The notes below the pieces were generated by a model. That model ran no database searches. It saw nothing but the letters and a program-made list of their open reading frames with translations, and had not been told where the DNA came from. The position numbers and the translations under genes were made by a program. A stretch of DNA of 64,000 nt from NCBI GenBank assembly GCA_946902875.1, contig OX336342.1, positions 11,463,523 through 11,527,522 on the forward strand, in the 5' to 3' direction. Every line of letters starts with the position of its first letter. The first letter of the stretch is position 1. This DNA is from Nematopogon swammerdamellus. Its lineage: Eukaryota; Arthropoda; Insecta; Lepidoptera; Adelidae. Shown one piece after another: positions 40,200 through 51,664 of the stretch.

Positions 40200-41604
40200 C
40201 TGCGCGAAACAACACGTTGTTGATCAGATGAGCGGCCAGATGGATAACCACCATTAGTGTGGCGGCAGCAGTGTAGTAAAGTAAAGCTCCCAACTATTCA
40301 CGAAGAGTTTCGCAATTGAGAGGTTGAGGCTGCTTTGGCAGAATGGATATTATTTCTTCTCTAATTTAGAACAATATGTATGTAAATATGAAGTATTGAA
40401 AGGTCTAACTAAAGTACTGGGCCGATTTTAAAAAGTAAGCCATTAGACAGATCATGTCATTGGATTCGTCTCACACACGCGAGTGTCATAGAATAGGTAC
40501 CATTTATTTCAGAATTCGAAAAAGGCGGCCGCTAGGCGCCATATTTTCAAACTTTGAAAATAGTATTTCTTCAAACCCTATCGAGTGGGGTATCTTTGTC
40601 AAGAGCGACTTTTAAAATATAATAAAATAACACTTATGGCGTAGTTAGAACTAAAGGAATTAAATAAAAAATAAAATAAAAATTGTATAAAACCCGACTA
40701 CAAAAAACTAATCAAATAATACGGAAAATCGATGGAAACTGCTGTAGCCGGGCGTGTATAAGAATTCGAACAGACAGCGAGCCCGACTACAGCATTTTCG
40801 ATCAACTTTCCATATTTTTGGTTAGTTTGTGGTAGTTAGATTTTATTTAAAAAAATTAGCTGAAGTTGTACTCGTAAATAATCTTTCATGCTCCTGAAAG
40901 TGTAACAATAAAACAAATGTTGTGTTCACTGTAAGATCCGCTGATGGCCACCGTGTCTGCAGGAAATCGGTTAGCGCGCTGTCTGACTATTAGTAAATAC
41001 GGAGTGGTGAGATAGCATAGTCGCAGCCATTTTAGTGTGGCGACTAAACCCACTCACCAACGATAGGTGAAGTAACCATAAATTGAACATTAGTGCTTCA
41101 ACCATGTACGTAAGCACGTCTGCGATCATCATTCGCCATCTCCGACAATAAAATACCTACATAGATCGTTTACGACCCCGCTGCTGCTGTGTGCGAAGTT
41201 GGAATATTGCGGCCGTGCATCGGAAAGTAATATCCTAGTTAGGTAATGTAACATACGTTCACTCAATAAAGTCTACAGCGCTCCACCCCCTCAGCCCTCC
41301 CCGCGAGGCTCTAATAAATTGACAAATAGGACGTTATTGCAAGACACTGAGACGGTAGTAGTGGAAACGTAGACGAAGCGAGGAAGTGAACTGAGCTGAG
41401 CGTTGAATAAACGTTAGGTTAGGTCTTGACCGCTGTGAAATCATTCGAAAAGCGCAGTAGAATTTTAATATTCGAGTGGGAGAGAGAACGGTTGCTGAGT
41501 TGGCCGTAGCAAAATGTTACGTAAATCGTACGTGATCCGCAGTATACGAGCAAGAAATCACTGCGTAGTGTGTAACTACACTAGTAAAACAACTGTTTTA
41601 AAAA
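40200..41604. other. Upstream intron or flank, little recognised
   Basis: A foldback sequence lies at about 40690-40843 (arms ACCCGACTACAAAAAACTAA and its near complement, joined at GCTGTAGYCGGGC). The rest shows no gene. Confidence 0.4.
40690..40843. repeat. ~60-bp-arm inverted repeat
   Basis: The left arm ends GAAACTGCTGTAGCCGGGC (40752). The right arm begins GCCCGACTACAGCATTTTCG (40782). The pairing continues outward through AAAACTAA and TTAGTTTG to about 40690 and 40843 with roughly 75-80% match. Confidence 0.65.
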
Positions 41605-41878
41605 CACCGACTTCAAAAAACAACTAGAACTTAAAAGTGTTAAATAATATTTTGATTCATATTCGGATCCTTGAGTTGAAGGCGGTACAAAAGCACACCT
41701 GAATTTCGGGGGTGCTTTTGTACCGCCTTCAACTCAAGGGTCCCAAGCCCACATAGACTAACATATACTTACGAATATTGTGCAATTCCAACGATATTAC
41801 ATACATACGGGTTGAATTGATAACCTCCTTTTTTAATCTACTTCTTCAAAAAAGGAGGTTATTGAAGAAGTCGGTTAA
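41605..41878. mobile_element. ACCGACTTC-type repeat with internal hairpin
   Basis: The left end is ACACCGACTTCAAAAAACAA and the right end is TATTGAAGAAGTCGGTTA. Inside, CCTTGAGTTGAAGGCGGTAC/AAAAGCAC (41669-41696) pairs perfectly with 41712-41739 across a 15-nt loop. AACCTCCTTTTTT and AAAAAAGGAGGTT (41822-41870) form a second hairpin. It is related to 1651-2190. Confidence 0.65.
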
Positions 41879-43053
41879 TAATAAAAAATATGACATGATT
41901 CGTTTGAAACTTCACAGCGCAAGCAAACTGGAAGAAATGAGTCGTGTGAAAAACAGCGACTGTGAATAATCAGTAAAAAAAATGGCACAAAATAATATGT
42001 TATTTTAACTAGATTATTTGATTTTATTAGTGTTCTCTGATTATTTTGTACTAGTTTTGCTCGCGGCTTCGCTTCATGTGTTTAGGGTTTTATTTTTTTG
42101 CCCACAGTACAGTCCGCCGATGACGTAGTTATGAATTATGACTCATAGCGTAAATAAAACCATCTTGAGAAGTGACAGAATGTAACCGTGAAACCCTATG
42201 TAAACCGATAAAGTTATTCTCGAGTTTTTTTTAATGCTTCCGCCACCCAGTTGGCTGTGCTCGAGGTCGAAGCCTCAGACGCAGCCAATTTCACCCCGAC
42301 GAGGTGCCAGGCCGGCATGAAGGCGGACTGGCGTACCTGGGAAAGATTCGTTGATTGTAGTAATAGGGAAAGATATTCCACGGAAGCCTGTTCCACACCT
42401 TTGCAGTGCGACACAAGAACGTTATAAGAGTTATAAGGATATTCATATATTGACGTACGTTACACTGTCATGTCGGTCGCCGGTCGCCGCTCGCCCGTAG
42501 AAACTTTGCTTTATTTATTAGGATAATGTACAATCTAAATCCAAGGGTCATCGCAATTTTTAATTGAAAAAGTATTAAAATACGAATTATGTTTTCAGTT
42601 CTAAAACCATCGATTTCTCTTTCTATTCTTCTGTATGTGTAGTCTAGAGAATTAATTATATCTATGTGTACGAAGCAATATCGCAATTTCCCGCACAGCA
42701 AGCCTGTACACATTGATTGCTTGTTAGAAAAAGCTCTTGTTAGTGACCTCGAGCGTTCATTATTGCCTATTTATCCGACGGAGTTTTGTGGAATTAGTAT
42801 GAATTTAGTATCGGTTCGTCGAACATTTAACTTTTTATTGAGCGAAAATTGTATCTACCTAGTAAGTTTGAGAAGCACTCGTGCTTACACCTCAATTAGT
42901 TATACAATTCAGAAGATAGACTGACTGATTGCCAGTTACCTTTAACTTGCCATTTGCTAACATAACTGCCTGAAATTTCACATAGGGGATTCACAACCTC
43001 AGCCAGGTTGCCCATTATACATCCACCAGTAATTTCTACTCAGACTGCTTCAA
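41879..43053. other. Unannotated stretch
   Basis: CTAGTTTTGCTCGCGGCTTC (42050) is a lone Helitron-like tail. The minus frame at 42214-42414 is unrecognised. No gene is supported. Confidence 0.4.
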
Positions 43054-43057
43054 TTAA

Positions 43058-43943
43058 CACCCTCAGCGCCATGTGTATCATTTCTGATACACAGTGTTAT
43101 AACCTTGTGTATCAGAAATGATACACACGACTAGTTTTGTCTTGCAATTTATGTATCAGAAATGAGCACGCTTTTCATACATTGTGTATGGGGGAAAAAA
43201 AGCTCTGGCCTAGGCGAGTTTCCCGGTACGTTTGGCCTGCAGATCTATTGATCAGATAATGAGTAATTTTGGATTGGAGTTTTCCTATGAAAAAAATCTA
43301 TGAAAATCAAACATAAGTCAAATGAAAGAATGTTGAAGAACTAACTAATGAATCGTATTGAAGCATTTTTGGCACATTAAGACTTCACATACAGAACATT
43401 TTGTGTAAACTTCTGCAGATCTCACCAACTTTCCATCAATACTTTTTCCCTCCCTTATTTTTTGTAGCATTCGGCATATCGACCTCGCATTTTTTTCGAC
43501 GGATTGCCTTTCATATTTGGTATGAAATAATGTTTTTCAGCAGGAGCATCTCTTACATTTTCATTACCAGTTAGGTTCATACACGCTCTTTTCAGCATGG
43601 GCATTATGATTTCCCTCTAATGTCGGTAATGGTACGGTCTTGCCTCTGGTATTCTTACAGTACACAAAAAGAAAAAAAAAGAAAGGTTAGGAAAAGAAAA
43701 ATTAAGAAATATGTGTGTATCAAAAATGATACACATGGCCTGGGGCAGAATAGTGAAGCTAAAATTTCTTCACAGGCCAGTGTATCATATATGATACACA
43801 GCTGGAAAATGGGAAAATTTTCAGGAAAAATAATAGTTTCATATATACCCAACTTCAAAAAGGCATAATCTACAAGAATAAATCATAAAAAAAAAATCGC
43901 CAAATTTTGAAAAATTTGCCAAATGGGCTTGGCGCTGAGGGTG
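43058..43943 (-). mobile_element. Decayed piggyBac-like element flanked by TTAA
   Basis: The terminal inverted repeats CACCCTCAGCGCCA (43058-43071) and TGGCGCTGAGGGTG (43930-43943) are perfect. TTAA lies directly outside each (43054-43057, 43944-43947), the piggyBac target. Subterminal palindromes TGTGTATCATTTCTGATACA/CA recur near 43072, 43106, 43713 and 43780. The interior keeps only the end of a transposase gene on the minus strand. At 886 bp it is well short of a full element (usually over 2 kb). Confidence 0.9.
43345..43615 (-). pseudogene. piggyBac-like transposase C-terminus
   Basis: Minus-strand pieces are AEKHYFIPNMKGNPSKKMR, GRYAEC, then after a frameshift near 43470 KCSVCEVLMCQKCFNTIH and a stop (43345-43347). 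The C-x2-C...C-x2-C...H pattern is the cysteine-rich zinc-binding tail that ends piggyBac transposases. The catalytic DDD domain is gone. It is non-functional. Confidence 0.75.
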
Positions 43944-44044
43944 TTAATAGTCATCGTAACCCTATAACAAAATTGACGTACCCAAATTGAATTGCAGACG
44001 AAACAATATCATTTACAGCAAATTAATCCAGTGGACCTACTTTT

Positions 44045-44120
44045 ATTGGCTGGTCGAAGGATGTGATTTGGCCCCTCTGACTTAGTCCAATCCATACCGG
44101 ATTAAATAAAAAAGAAAAAC
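44045..44120 (+). mobile_element. Interspersed repeat family 3, decayed
   Basis: TGGCTGGTCGAAGGATGTGA, TTTGGCCCCTCTGAC and CATACCGGATTAAATAAAAA match the 3' part of 32978-33130. Confidence 0.55.
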
Positions 44121-45645
44121 ATTAGGTTGCATTAATTCATAATAAAGTTTTTACTTTTCTTCGCTAGTGTATCCTCATATGAATTAGGTCTAAAGAGATC
44201 TTACATACATTTTCAGTGATTTTTTTTAAATGCAACCTTGAAACCTTTCTCAAGCTAGATTCACTGCGATAAATCTAAAAATGTAGATACGATCTGCATT
44301 AATTAGCTTATCACACGCGATCTCACTTTTCGCGTCAAGTGTTTTTGGCATGCGCGCAAGGCTCTAAGTATGTCTCTACTTTGAGTCACTGTACAGCATA
44401 CCTAATCATTACCTTGCTCAATCCTCGACTCAACCAACCACGCAGTAATCGCTTTAAGTGTTTCTAATTCCAAGTGTAATATAGTTTCTTAGAACTGTAT
44501 CGAGGACTTCGTGACCTTGCTTCGTTATACAAGTCAAAAAGTACAAATACCAATAAGAGGTCATAATGGTAAAAAGGTTGAGCAGCTTTGTCACATAATT
44601 CCAGCAAAATTCGGTCCGAAATCAGCCAAACAAAGGCAATTGACCGCCGAATAAAAAGCTTTTTAAATGGATTTGTGACGATGATAAAGAAAAATATAGG
44701 ACATCAATTCACGATGAATGGGTTAACACAAAGGCTTCGCCGCCACCGCCACTGCCGCATCGTTTATAATGTTTTATCGATTCTTGTATTGCGAGCGTGG
44801 CGCTGTTTTATGTGGGTGAGTGCTTTCCCTACGCACAACAAGATCTCTTGCTTGGCCTAGCTCATTTCATAGTTACGGTCATACTTTTTTCTTATTTCAA
44901 AACGGTTTTTGATTAATTCTCCCCATAAGTAGGTACTAACTATTCTGTTTCCAAGATACTGTGAGCGAAGTGCTATTCCATATACTTACTGTTACATATA
45001 CTTACACGAATCTGAACAACTTTTGTTCTACGATTTTTTATTTTGAGGTGAATATTTTTGATTCATTCCTTGTTGTATAGACTTTGGCAAGTATATTTAT
45101 TCAGTGTCTTTAAAATTTCAAAGTAAACAATTTCAGTAGGTATAGAAAGTTGTTCAATTGTACACAAAGTGATTAAAATAAAAGCTACTAAACTGAGAAC
45201 ATGTATCGATGGTGAAAAAGATTGGCTTCTTTCGATATTAGACTTTCAAGAAGAAAGGGATGCAAACCAATTAAGAATTAATAAAGGTTGTAAGAAAATA
45301 CTTTTGTCACCTATATTTTAAATAGATTACTCATTTCAAAATCGCCTTTCATTAATTCTCACTAAATATTCCGTTTTCGAATAAATGTGAGCGAAGTGCT
45401 ATTCCATATACTTAAATAACCCTCTCACCGTTTAATGTGCCTTTCAGTTGTAACAATGGGTCAAGGGAGGAAGGTTCGGTGAGTGAGGACGGCGCCGCGG
45501 AACGGAGGCGGGGCGCGGCGTGGTGTTGGGGCGGGGAACGGGAATTACGCAATGGCTTCCTTGTAATAAAAGCTTCATCAGCACTGTGTCGAACGAAAAC
45601 ACATTTGCTATGATTATGTACCTACACCCGGGATTTATGTCATTA
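44121..45645. other. Unannotated stretch with a local duplication
   Basis: TGAGCGAAGTGCTATTCCAT followed by ATACTTA occurs at 44966-44992 and 45388-45414. Matching upstream words (ATTTCAAAA.CG, TTAATTCTC) give two ~95-bp diverged copies. A GC-rich patch is at 45480-45545. No gene is seen. Confidence 0.5.
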
Positions 45646-47975
45646 TTAGCTTTTGCCCGCGGCTTCGCTTGCGTGAAATACGTATTTAAATAAAAAGAAC
45701 AAAATAAGTAAGCCCGCTTCTGTACCTTTATTTCGGCGCGCGGATCAACTCGGTTTGTATGGGAGGCCACATCTTAGCGTAACCGGAATTGAACTTTATT
45801 TAGACTATCCTGTATCACGTATAGTTAAAGTGCTTTTACTAAGTTTCATCGAATTCGGATGATCGGTTTAAGAGTTATGGAGGAACACACATACATACTG
45901 AGACATTATGCTCTTTTCTATTTCTAACATGCAAAATTATTAGTTTGTTACCTCGCCGATTCGCTATGAAATTTGACTAAGTTATTCTTTATATGCTTTC
46001 AGATTGTTTATTCTCTTTGCGTCAGATTTGATTTATAATCAAATCTAGTCGTTCAACCTCCACATTGCCCACCAATCACGACGGGGACGTTCAGCTTGAA
46101 TGTTTGGTGCCTAATCTATCATGCGCATACCATTAAACCTATGTTAATCTATTACTTAGAGCTAATCTAGTACGCTTAATCTAATTGTAGGCGATCGACT
46201 CAAAGGAATTCAGTCCTTCAACTTTTCTCGTGGAAAATCAACCTAGAACGACCTCCAGGAAATGACAATGCTACCAAGTGAGAACAGGGCGCACAGCACT
46301 CCCCTTTACGTAAAAGTCGCAGTTAATTCCCCTCAAGTAGGTTTAAAACATCTTCCGAATCGACAGACCTTCTATTTTAGCTTATTATACTTAAACCTAA
46401 ACCATGCATTTAATGTAAATGGGTTCTCCTTTGCGTGATACACTTTCCAGGTGAGTTACAGATAACAAAGAATACAGTGCTATCTTTCACTACGGCCTGT
46501 CGTGTTTAAGCTGGTTGTGAGAAATTCCTGAGCTCGTTCCGATGGTGGAAATTCTTTACAGCTGCATGGTAATGATGATGATGTATCCTTTACCGCTGCG
46601 TAGCAATGTTGGTGATATGTGTTGCACGTCACGGCGATTCCTTGAAGTCTGTGAGACACTCAGCCAGATGATCTGCAGTGGTTCCTGTAATCATACGTCT
46701 AGGCCGCCGATGGCTTTGAGCTAATTTCGCGCGCCGTTTTTGAGCAAAGTTCACGCTGTCCCTCGCTGTTAAGTTTGGTAACGCGCCGAGAACAATAATC
46801 CGCAACCGAGTAGTTGTTTTACGTTCGCGGATTAATAAATCGGCCGCCGAAATAAATCGACGCTTCGGTGGAAAACCGCACGCAATCGCGATCCTCGGAA
46901 GTGATGAGTCTCGATGGAATATTTTTAATTGAAGCATGCAACTTAGCTCAGGCTTCTAAGCCAATCCAGTCTACCCCGGCACCCGCCCAGCTTTCTCAGC
47001 AACCGGCGCCTCTCTATCCACGTTTAGCTCCCCGCACACAACGTCACTTCACTAATAGAGTTCAAAGTCCATGAATTATACCTATTTTCGCACTATCTCA
47101 CTTGTCACTTAACACGTAAACCCGACACTCCGCGCGCTCCCTTCAATTTTCCTAGGGGAGAAACCGTGTCCTCAACTCCAAACCAGTTATGAAGGAATCG
47201 ATTGTCTTTCCCGAAACGCGAAACCGGCCCGAGTAGAGTCCGTTTCAAATTACCGCGCGATGACTCCTGCTCGATTAATGTTCGTAGTCGAATACCGAGA
47301 GGCGACCGTTTCGGACTCCTGAATCTTCCGAACTCCTCGAAGACATCCGATCAATTCTCCCGCGCGATTCTGACTGACCCCTGTTTCTTTTCCACCGTCA
47401 GCCTGATGATCACACCTCCTTATTTCCTTGCAAAATGGCCGCAACAGTTCATTTCCCTAATTGGTAGAATATCTGTAGGCCACACCCCTAACTAACGCCA
47501 TGTTTCGTGTTTATTTATTTTTTGTATCAAGTCCTAAACAGCCATTTTGAAATTCGAAGTTTTTTTTGTACTGTTGTCCTTGAGATCGTGAGATTTTAAG
47601 AAATAACACTCAAAATTAGCCCATTTCTGAAAAGGGTCCATAATTTTTGTTATAGACGACATTTATTGCCAAGAGTATCAGATTACAGAATCCTGACGCC
47701 AAGGGAATTATTTGCACGTGTGTGACCGTGTGAATTCAAAATTCGAAAATATTTTAGATAAGAGGAAACAAATATTATAATTTTATATGAGAAGTGCGCG
47801 TATGGTGCAAATACACTTTGTACCAGGCGAACACATCTCAATACATACAAAACAGATTTCTAAAAATCGTAAATTTTAGTTTTAGTATCAAACATAGCGT
47901 CTACAAACGCAATATCTCATAAAACAAAGTAACTTACTCCATGACCATCCCTTACAGATTTATTATTGGTATTGA
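45646..47975 (-). mobile_element. Helitron-like element containing 1.9 kb of unrelated DNA
   Basis: On the minus strand it starts TCAATACCAATAATAAATC (47975 downward) after an A and ends CTAA (45649-45646) before a T. The 3' hairpin region is CACGCAAGCGAAGCCGCGGG. The 5' ~130 bp (47847-47975) and 3' ~260 bp (45646-45905) match the family members at 22551 and 3421. They meet at the TATG microsatellite, where 45906-47846 is unlike the other copies. The foreign part has open frames (46629-46937, 47202-47495) that I cannot assign. It is either captured host sequence or a later insertion. Confidence 0.6.
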
Positions 47976-48209
47976 TTGATATGAATGTTATAGCTTGAGT
48001 CATGTGTAGGTATGTATATAACGACACCGTCCCACGCGATGTCTGGGCCTCAGTCAGTTAAGTGTCTGACGATTGAGAGCTTCCATTAGTACTCCTATCT
48101 GCCGGATAAAGTCCACATTAGTGCTGTGACGTCAAACTCTAAGTGTGAAAGAACATGACGAAGGCAAAAGTCTTTTTGACAGATGGTCAGCCATCTTCAC
48201 AGACCAGAT
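47976..48209. other. Unannotated spacer
   Basis: Nothing recognised. Confidence 0.4.
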
Positions 48210-48553
48210 TTTTTCTATGGAAACAGACACTGTTGGCTACATCACCTACAACGTCCGTTATGTCAACCCATAACACCTTGGTGAACCAGGCGCCATGTCA
48301 GTGCTTCCCTTTGGTAATGTCGGCTACACTGAACTGCACGGAAACACGAACTATTTACATAGCCGGTTCGACCGACCTATCATTCAGTGATGACTGATGT
48401 GGTATCAACCCCAGCGGGTTAACCTCTACCACCTAATAATGTAAGAAGGGAAGGGAGGGACCTACAGTCTTAAGTGGAATTCGAACCACAGCCAGCCTAT
48501 GACGGTCGGTCTAAGCAGTCGCCCGACCGCACCACTGAGCTACTGAGGCTGAC
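48210..48553 (-). mobile_element. SINE with plain tRNA head (no 5S block)
   Basis: The minus strand starts GTCAGCCTCAGTAGCTCAGT, TGGTGCGGTCGGGCGACTGC, then CTGTGGTTCGAATTCCACTT (a good B-box). It joins the same body and tail (CCATAGAAAAAATC) as the chimeric copies. The 5S-like segment is absent. Between A- and B-box parts it has the length of an ordinary tRNA-derived head. It is a key comparison for the chimeric copies. Confidence 0.82.
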
Positions 48554-48619
48554 AAAGATTTGATCTTATTTTCTTGTTTACTTCTCTGTTATCTGCTTTA
48601 ATTAACAATAGTTATAATC

Positions 48620-48735
48620 TATATACCACAAGCTGTATCCCGACAATCGGGGTAAGCAGAGTAATCCGTATTGTGCTATAACGACTCTGGAAAATTACAG
48701 TACAACACCGACCACCACGTTTCGCAAATATAGTA
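48620..48735 (-). mobile_element. Interspersed repeat family 2
   Basis: The minus strand reads GTGGTCGGTGTTGTACTGTA, GGATTACTCTGCTTACCCCG and GATACAGCTTGTGGTATA. It matches 14225-14370. Confidence 0.6.
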
Positions 48736-49287
48736 CCTATATTATAGCATTTGTTTTATGTATAGGTATGTATGTTTAAGTCCAATTATTGACATTGAAA
48801 ATGTCTTTTTGATCGCTTCAGTATATGTTCGTTTAGGTTTTTACCGCTATTACACATAGATTTTTTTTTTCACCGCATAACCGAAAAAAATAATCCATAA
48901 CGCTTCAGTATAGTCCCCAATTTCCAGCGAGAGTGCGAATTCGCCCTGGTGTCGTGAGTTTTAAGGCTACGTGAATATTTAGGGTGTTGCGTATCGACGA
49001 GGGCTATAAGATGGTTAAAAAATATTTAAAAGTTTGAGTTTTTGAGAAAATGTTTTTAGGGCGTTTAAAAAGCTCACTTTTAAACATATTTCTAAATATA
49101 AATTTTCAACTTTTATATTTTTATAATGTCTCAATAATTCAATATCTGGGGACGTTTTCTTTATTTTTGGAAAAAAGTGAAAAAGTTTGGGAGTTATAAT
49201 TTTTTTTATTTTCCGTTACGTTAGTAACGAGTCGTCTTTATCTTTCAGTGGGAGTAGTTGAAATGGTTTTTCTAAGGATATAATTGA
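48736..49287. other. Unannotated AT-rich stretch
   Basis: Very AT-rich, with no gene or transposon ends recognised. Confidence 0.4.
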
Positions 49288-49492
49288 AAATGAAGAATTT
49301 TAATTTTTTTATTTTTTTTTATTTTTCAAAATTTACATATTTCAGTATGAAAAAGCAAGTAAATTATAATAACATTTTTAAATATGAATCCATTCATATT
49401 TAAAAATGTTATTATAATTTACTTGCTTTTTCATACTGAAATATGTAAATTTTGAAAATAAAAAAAATAAAAAAATTAAAATTCTTCATTTT
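49288..49492. repeat. ~205-bp near-perfect palindrome
   Basis: The arms 49288-49389 and 49392-49492 pair almost base for base around a 2-nt centre (ATGAAT-CC-ATTCAT). Only homopolymer lengths differ. Both arms are extremely AT-rich. No target duplication can be settled. Confidence 0.92.
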
Positions 49493-49984
49493 TTAGAGGA
49501 TAAGGAGTAGTTATATAGCGCTCTTAGAATCTGGAATCCGTTCGCTCGTCGAGTTTGTCGCTTAAGCAATACCAGGATATTTTCACGCTCACAGTCGGCG
49601 ACTCACTTTACGCTTATATTTGAATACGCCCTAAAAGTCATTTTCAATGTACTCGAAGGTCATCTGATCAAGATCTGTGAATTTTTAATGCTTGTATGCC
49701 TCACACTTTACTTTTGACTGCATTGTCCGCCCCATACGCTTGTCCACATCCCAAAGGTTAGTTATATATAAAGAACACTGCATTCCATTAAATACTTCTT
49801 GTGTGTTCCATGTTTTATGGTGTACAATCCTATTACTTTAAGTGAGCTAAACTTTTATATACATACCTATACACACATTATTTGGTTTCTCGGAAACGGC
49901 TCTAACGATTTGGATAAAAAATTTCAAGTTTATCTAGATACTCGTAGGTGTAGACGGCTCGGGCCCAGGTACTAAAGTATATAT

Positions 49985-50398
49985 TTAAGACGAGATGGAA
50001 GTTAACTTTCTCCATACAAAATCGTCTTTCGGCATTTATGTTTTTTACCCCCCTAAGTCTTATCCGATTTTTACAATTCTTTTTTGGTTGTAATAAGGAC
50101 AGTCCAATCTACGTTCCCGTCTTTCTTTTTTTAATATCTATAGTGATGACTCAATAAAGCTTAAGTAACTTCATGACATAAAAAAAATTTAAAATCTTAT
50201 TTTTTTCTGTTGAAATACAAATTTTTAGCTCCGGTGTTGTAGGTATATTTCATATAAACAAAAAAATGACAGTAACGTCGATTGGACTGTCCTTAAGACA
50301 AGATTTTTTTTTAAATCGAATAAGGTTTAGGGGTCTAGAAAACATAAATGCCGAAAGACGATTTTGTATGGAGAAATTTAACTTCCGTCTCGTCTTAA
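49985..50398. mobile_element. TTAA-flanked foldback element
   Basis: TTAA at 49985-49988 and 50395-50398 surround inverted arms of ~125 bp. They begin GACGAGATGGAAGTTAACTT at the left and, reversed, GACGAGACGGAAGTTAAATT at the right. Both then run through TCGTCTTTCGGCATTTATGT and GGACAGTCCAATC. The spacer is ~150 bp. TTAA targets suggest mobilisation by a piggyBac-type transposase, but the termini do not start with CCC. Confidence 0.7.
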
Positions 50399-50949
50399 GT
50401 ATTTGAATCTGTTGTAATAAATACAATCGCTTGAATATGATCATAATATTACTCAAATGATAATGGCACGAAAGTTATAAAGCGTCAGAGAGGAATAAGC
50501 GACAGTGTATCAGCTAAAATAACATTTCATTCAAACAAAACAAATGTTTGCTTCGACAACTTGATAGGTGGTTGGTACTCGACGATTTGTCTCTTTGTTC
50601 TTGTGCGACCTCCGGAGTCCGGAGTCCGGACACAACCGGGATAAGAAAGGAGTGTCTCCGGCGTCGCGTCCTCGTGTCGGATCGGTAGTTTTATCTCATC
50701 TACACTAGACTCGATGTCGAGTCTGTCCGTTGTGCGTTGTGACGCGCCGCGCGGTCCATCTGTACAGCTCGAATTCGTTATCTCGCCCCAATTCACATTT
50801 ATTTATTCATTTGTCGGTTCCCGCCTTCACAAGTCTCCTGCCCCCTTTCTCAGTCGATTTCACAGGAAGACGGAATTCGTTCGCGTCGTCGCGCAGCGCC
50901 CGTTCACTTTATTTCACGAGGGTCTTGAAATATTTAAATTAAGTTCATT
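50399..50949. other. Unannotated stretch
   Basis: GC-rich around 50590-50760. The minus frame 50527-50796 starts at an ATG and has no known domain. It could be a 5' exon or chance. Confidence 0.35.
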
Positions 50950-51081
50950 TTTAGGGTTCCTTATACATACGGGAAGCCTATTACTAAGCCTACCTACGCC
51001 GTCTGCCTGTCTGTCTGTCCTACTGCTGTATCTTTGATATGATAATAGCTAGCCGGTTGAAATGTTTACAGAATATGTGTT

Positions 51082-51095
51082 TCCATAAAAAAAAA
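51082..51095 (+). mobile_element. 14-nt SINE/LINE tail insertion
   Basis: TCCATAAAAAAAAA lies between 5-bp repeats gtgtt (51077-51081, 51096-51100). The homologous repeats at 3380-3402 and 17900-17920 read straight across the site. It equals the final nucleotides of the SINE family plus its A-tail. Confidence 0.6.
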
Positions 51096-51127
51096 GTGTT
51101 ATTATGGCGGATTTAACAACAAATAAT

Positions 51128-51310
51128 AAAAAATCCATCGGTCCGTGGAGGAGTGATGCCAAAAGCTTCTTGAAGAGGCTTGGGCCTCTGCTTGTGGACC
51201 CAACTGGCATCCCGCAATCAAGGGCCTACTTCATTCAAAGGGTAAGCCTTGCCATCCAGCGGGGTAATGACGCAAGTGTTCTAGAAACATTTGAAAATGC
51301 CCCTTTTTGA
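51128..51310 (+). pseudogene. Retroelement ORF C-terminal fragment
   Basis: It encodes IGPWRSDAKSFLKRLG, then GIPQSRAYFIQRVSLAIQRG, NDASVLETF and a stop at 51308. 'GPW...AK.FL..LG.R....G.pRs..YL.QR.SLAIQRGNAASV' is a C-terminal motif I associate with retroelement-encoded proteins in many invertebrates. The exact clade is uncertain. It is embedded in an AGGGTTCC-type repeat and is truncated at the N-terminus. Confidence 0.55.
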
Positions 51311-51664
51311 TAGTTATTTTAATGTTTGTAAGGTAGGTTTATTTCTTTAGTTATTAGTATTACTTTTATATATTTTATGTAAATAAAATAAAAAAGAAAA
51401 AAAGTAAAAAAACAAGAGGGGTCCCCAACAAGAAACGTGTTTTTTCAACGTTTTTTTTTGTGGTGCGAAAACTTCGGTGAGCGAGTCCGACTCGCACTTG
51501 GCCAGTTTTTATGGTATCGTAGAGCGTTTAGTGCGCGCTTCTGTCGCTTGTCTGTCTCGAGAGTAAACAGGCAGGGCGCCGATAGCCACTTAAGGAACTA
51601 CAATTTTTAGAGATGTCTATCAGTAAGAATTTTCATGGCATCCAGTTCCAACATTATGAACTAG

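Larger units (their letters stand above)
50950..51530 (+). mobile_element. AGGGTTCC-type repeat carrying a LINE fragment and a micro-insertion
   Basis: TTTTTAGGGTTCCTTATACA, ATTACTAAGCC, CTGTCTGTCTGTCC, TTATTATGGCGGATTTAAC, then foreign coding-like sequence to ~51310, and finally AGCGAGTCCGACTCGCACTT and GGCCAGTTTTT (to ~51515). The family order is as in 17829-18145 with two insertions. Confidence 0.65.

Noticed and set aside
48530..48553. tRNA gene
   Set aside because: A- and B-box-like motifs are present, but the rest does not fold as a tRNA and is followed by the SINE body.
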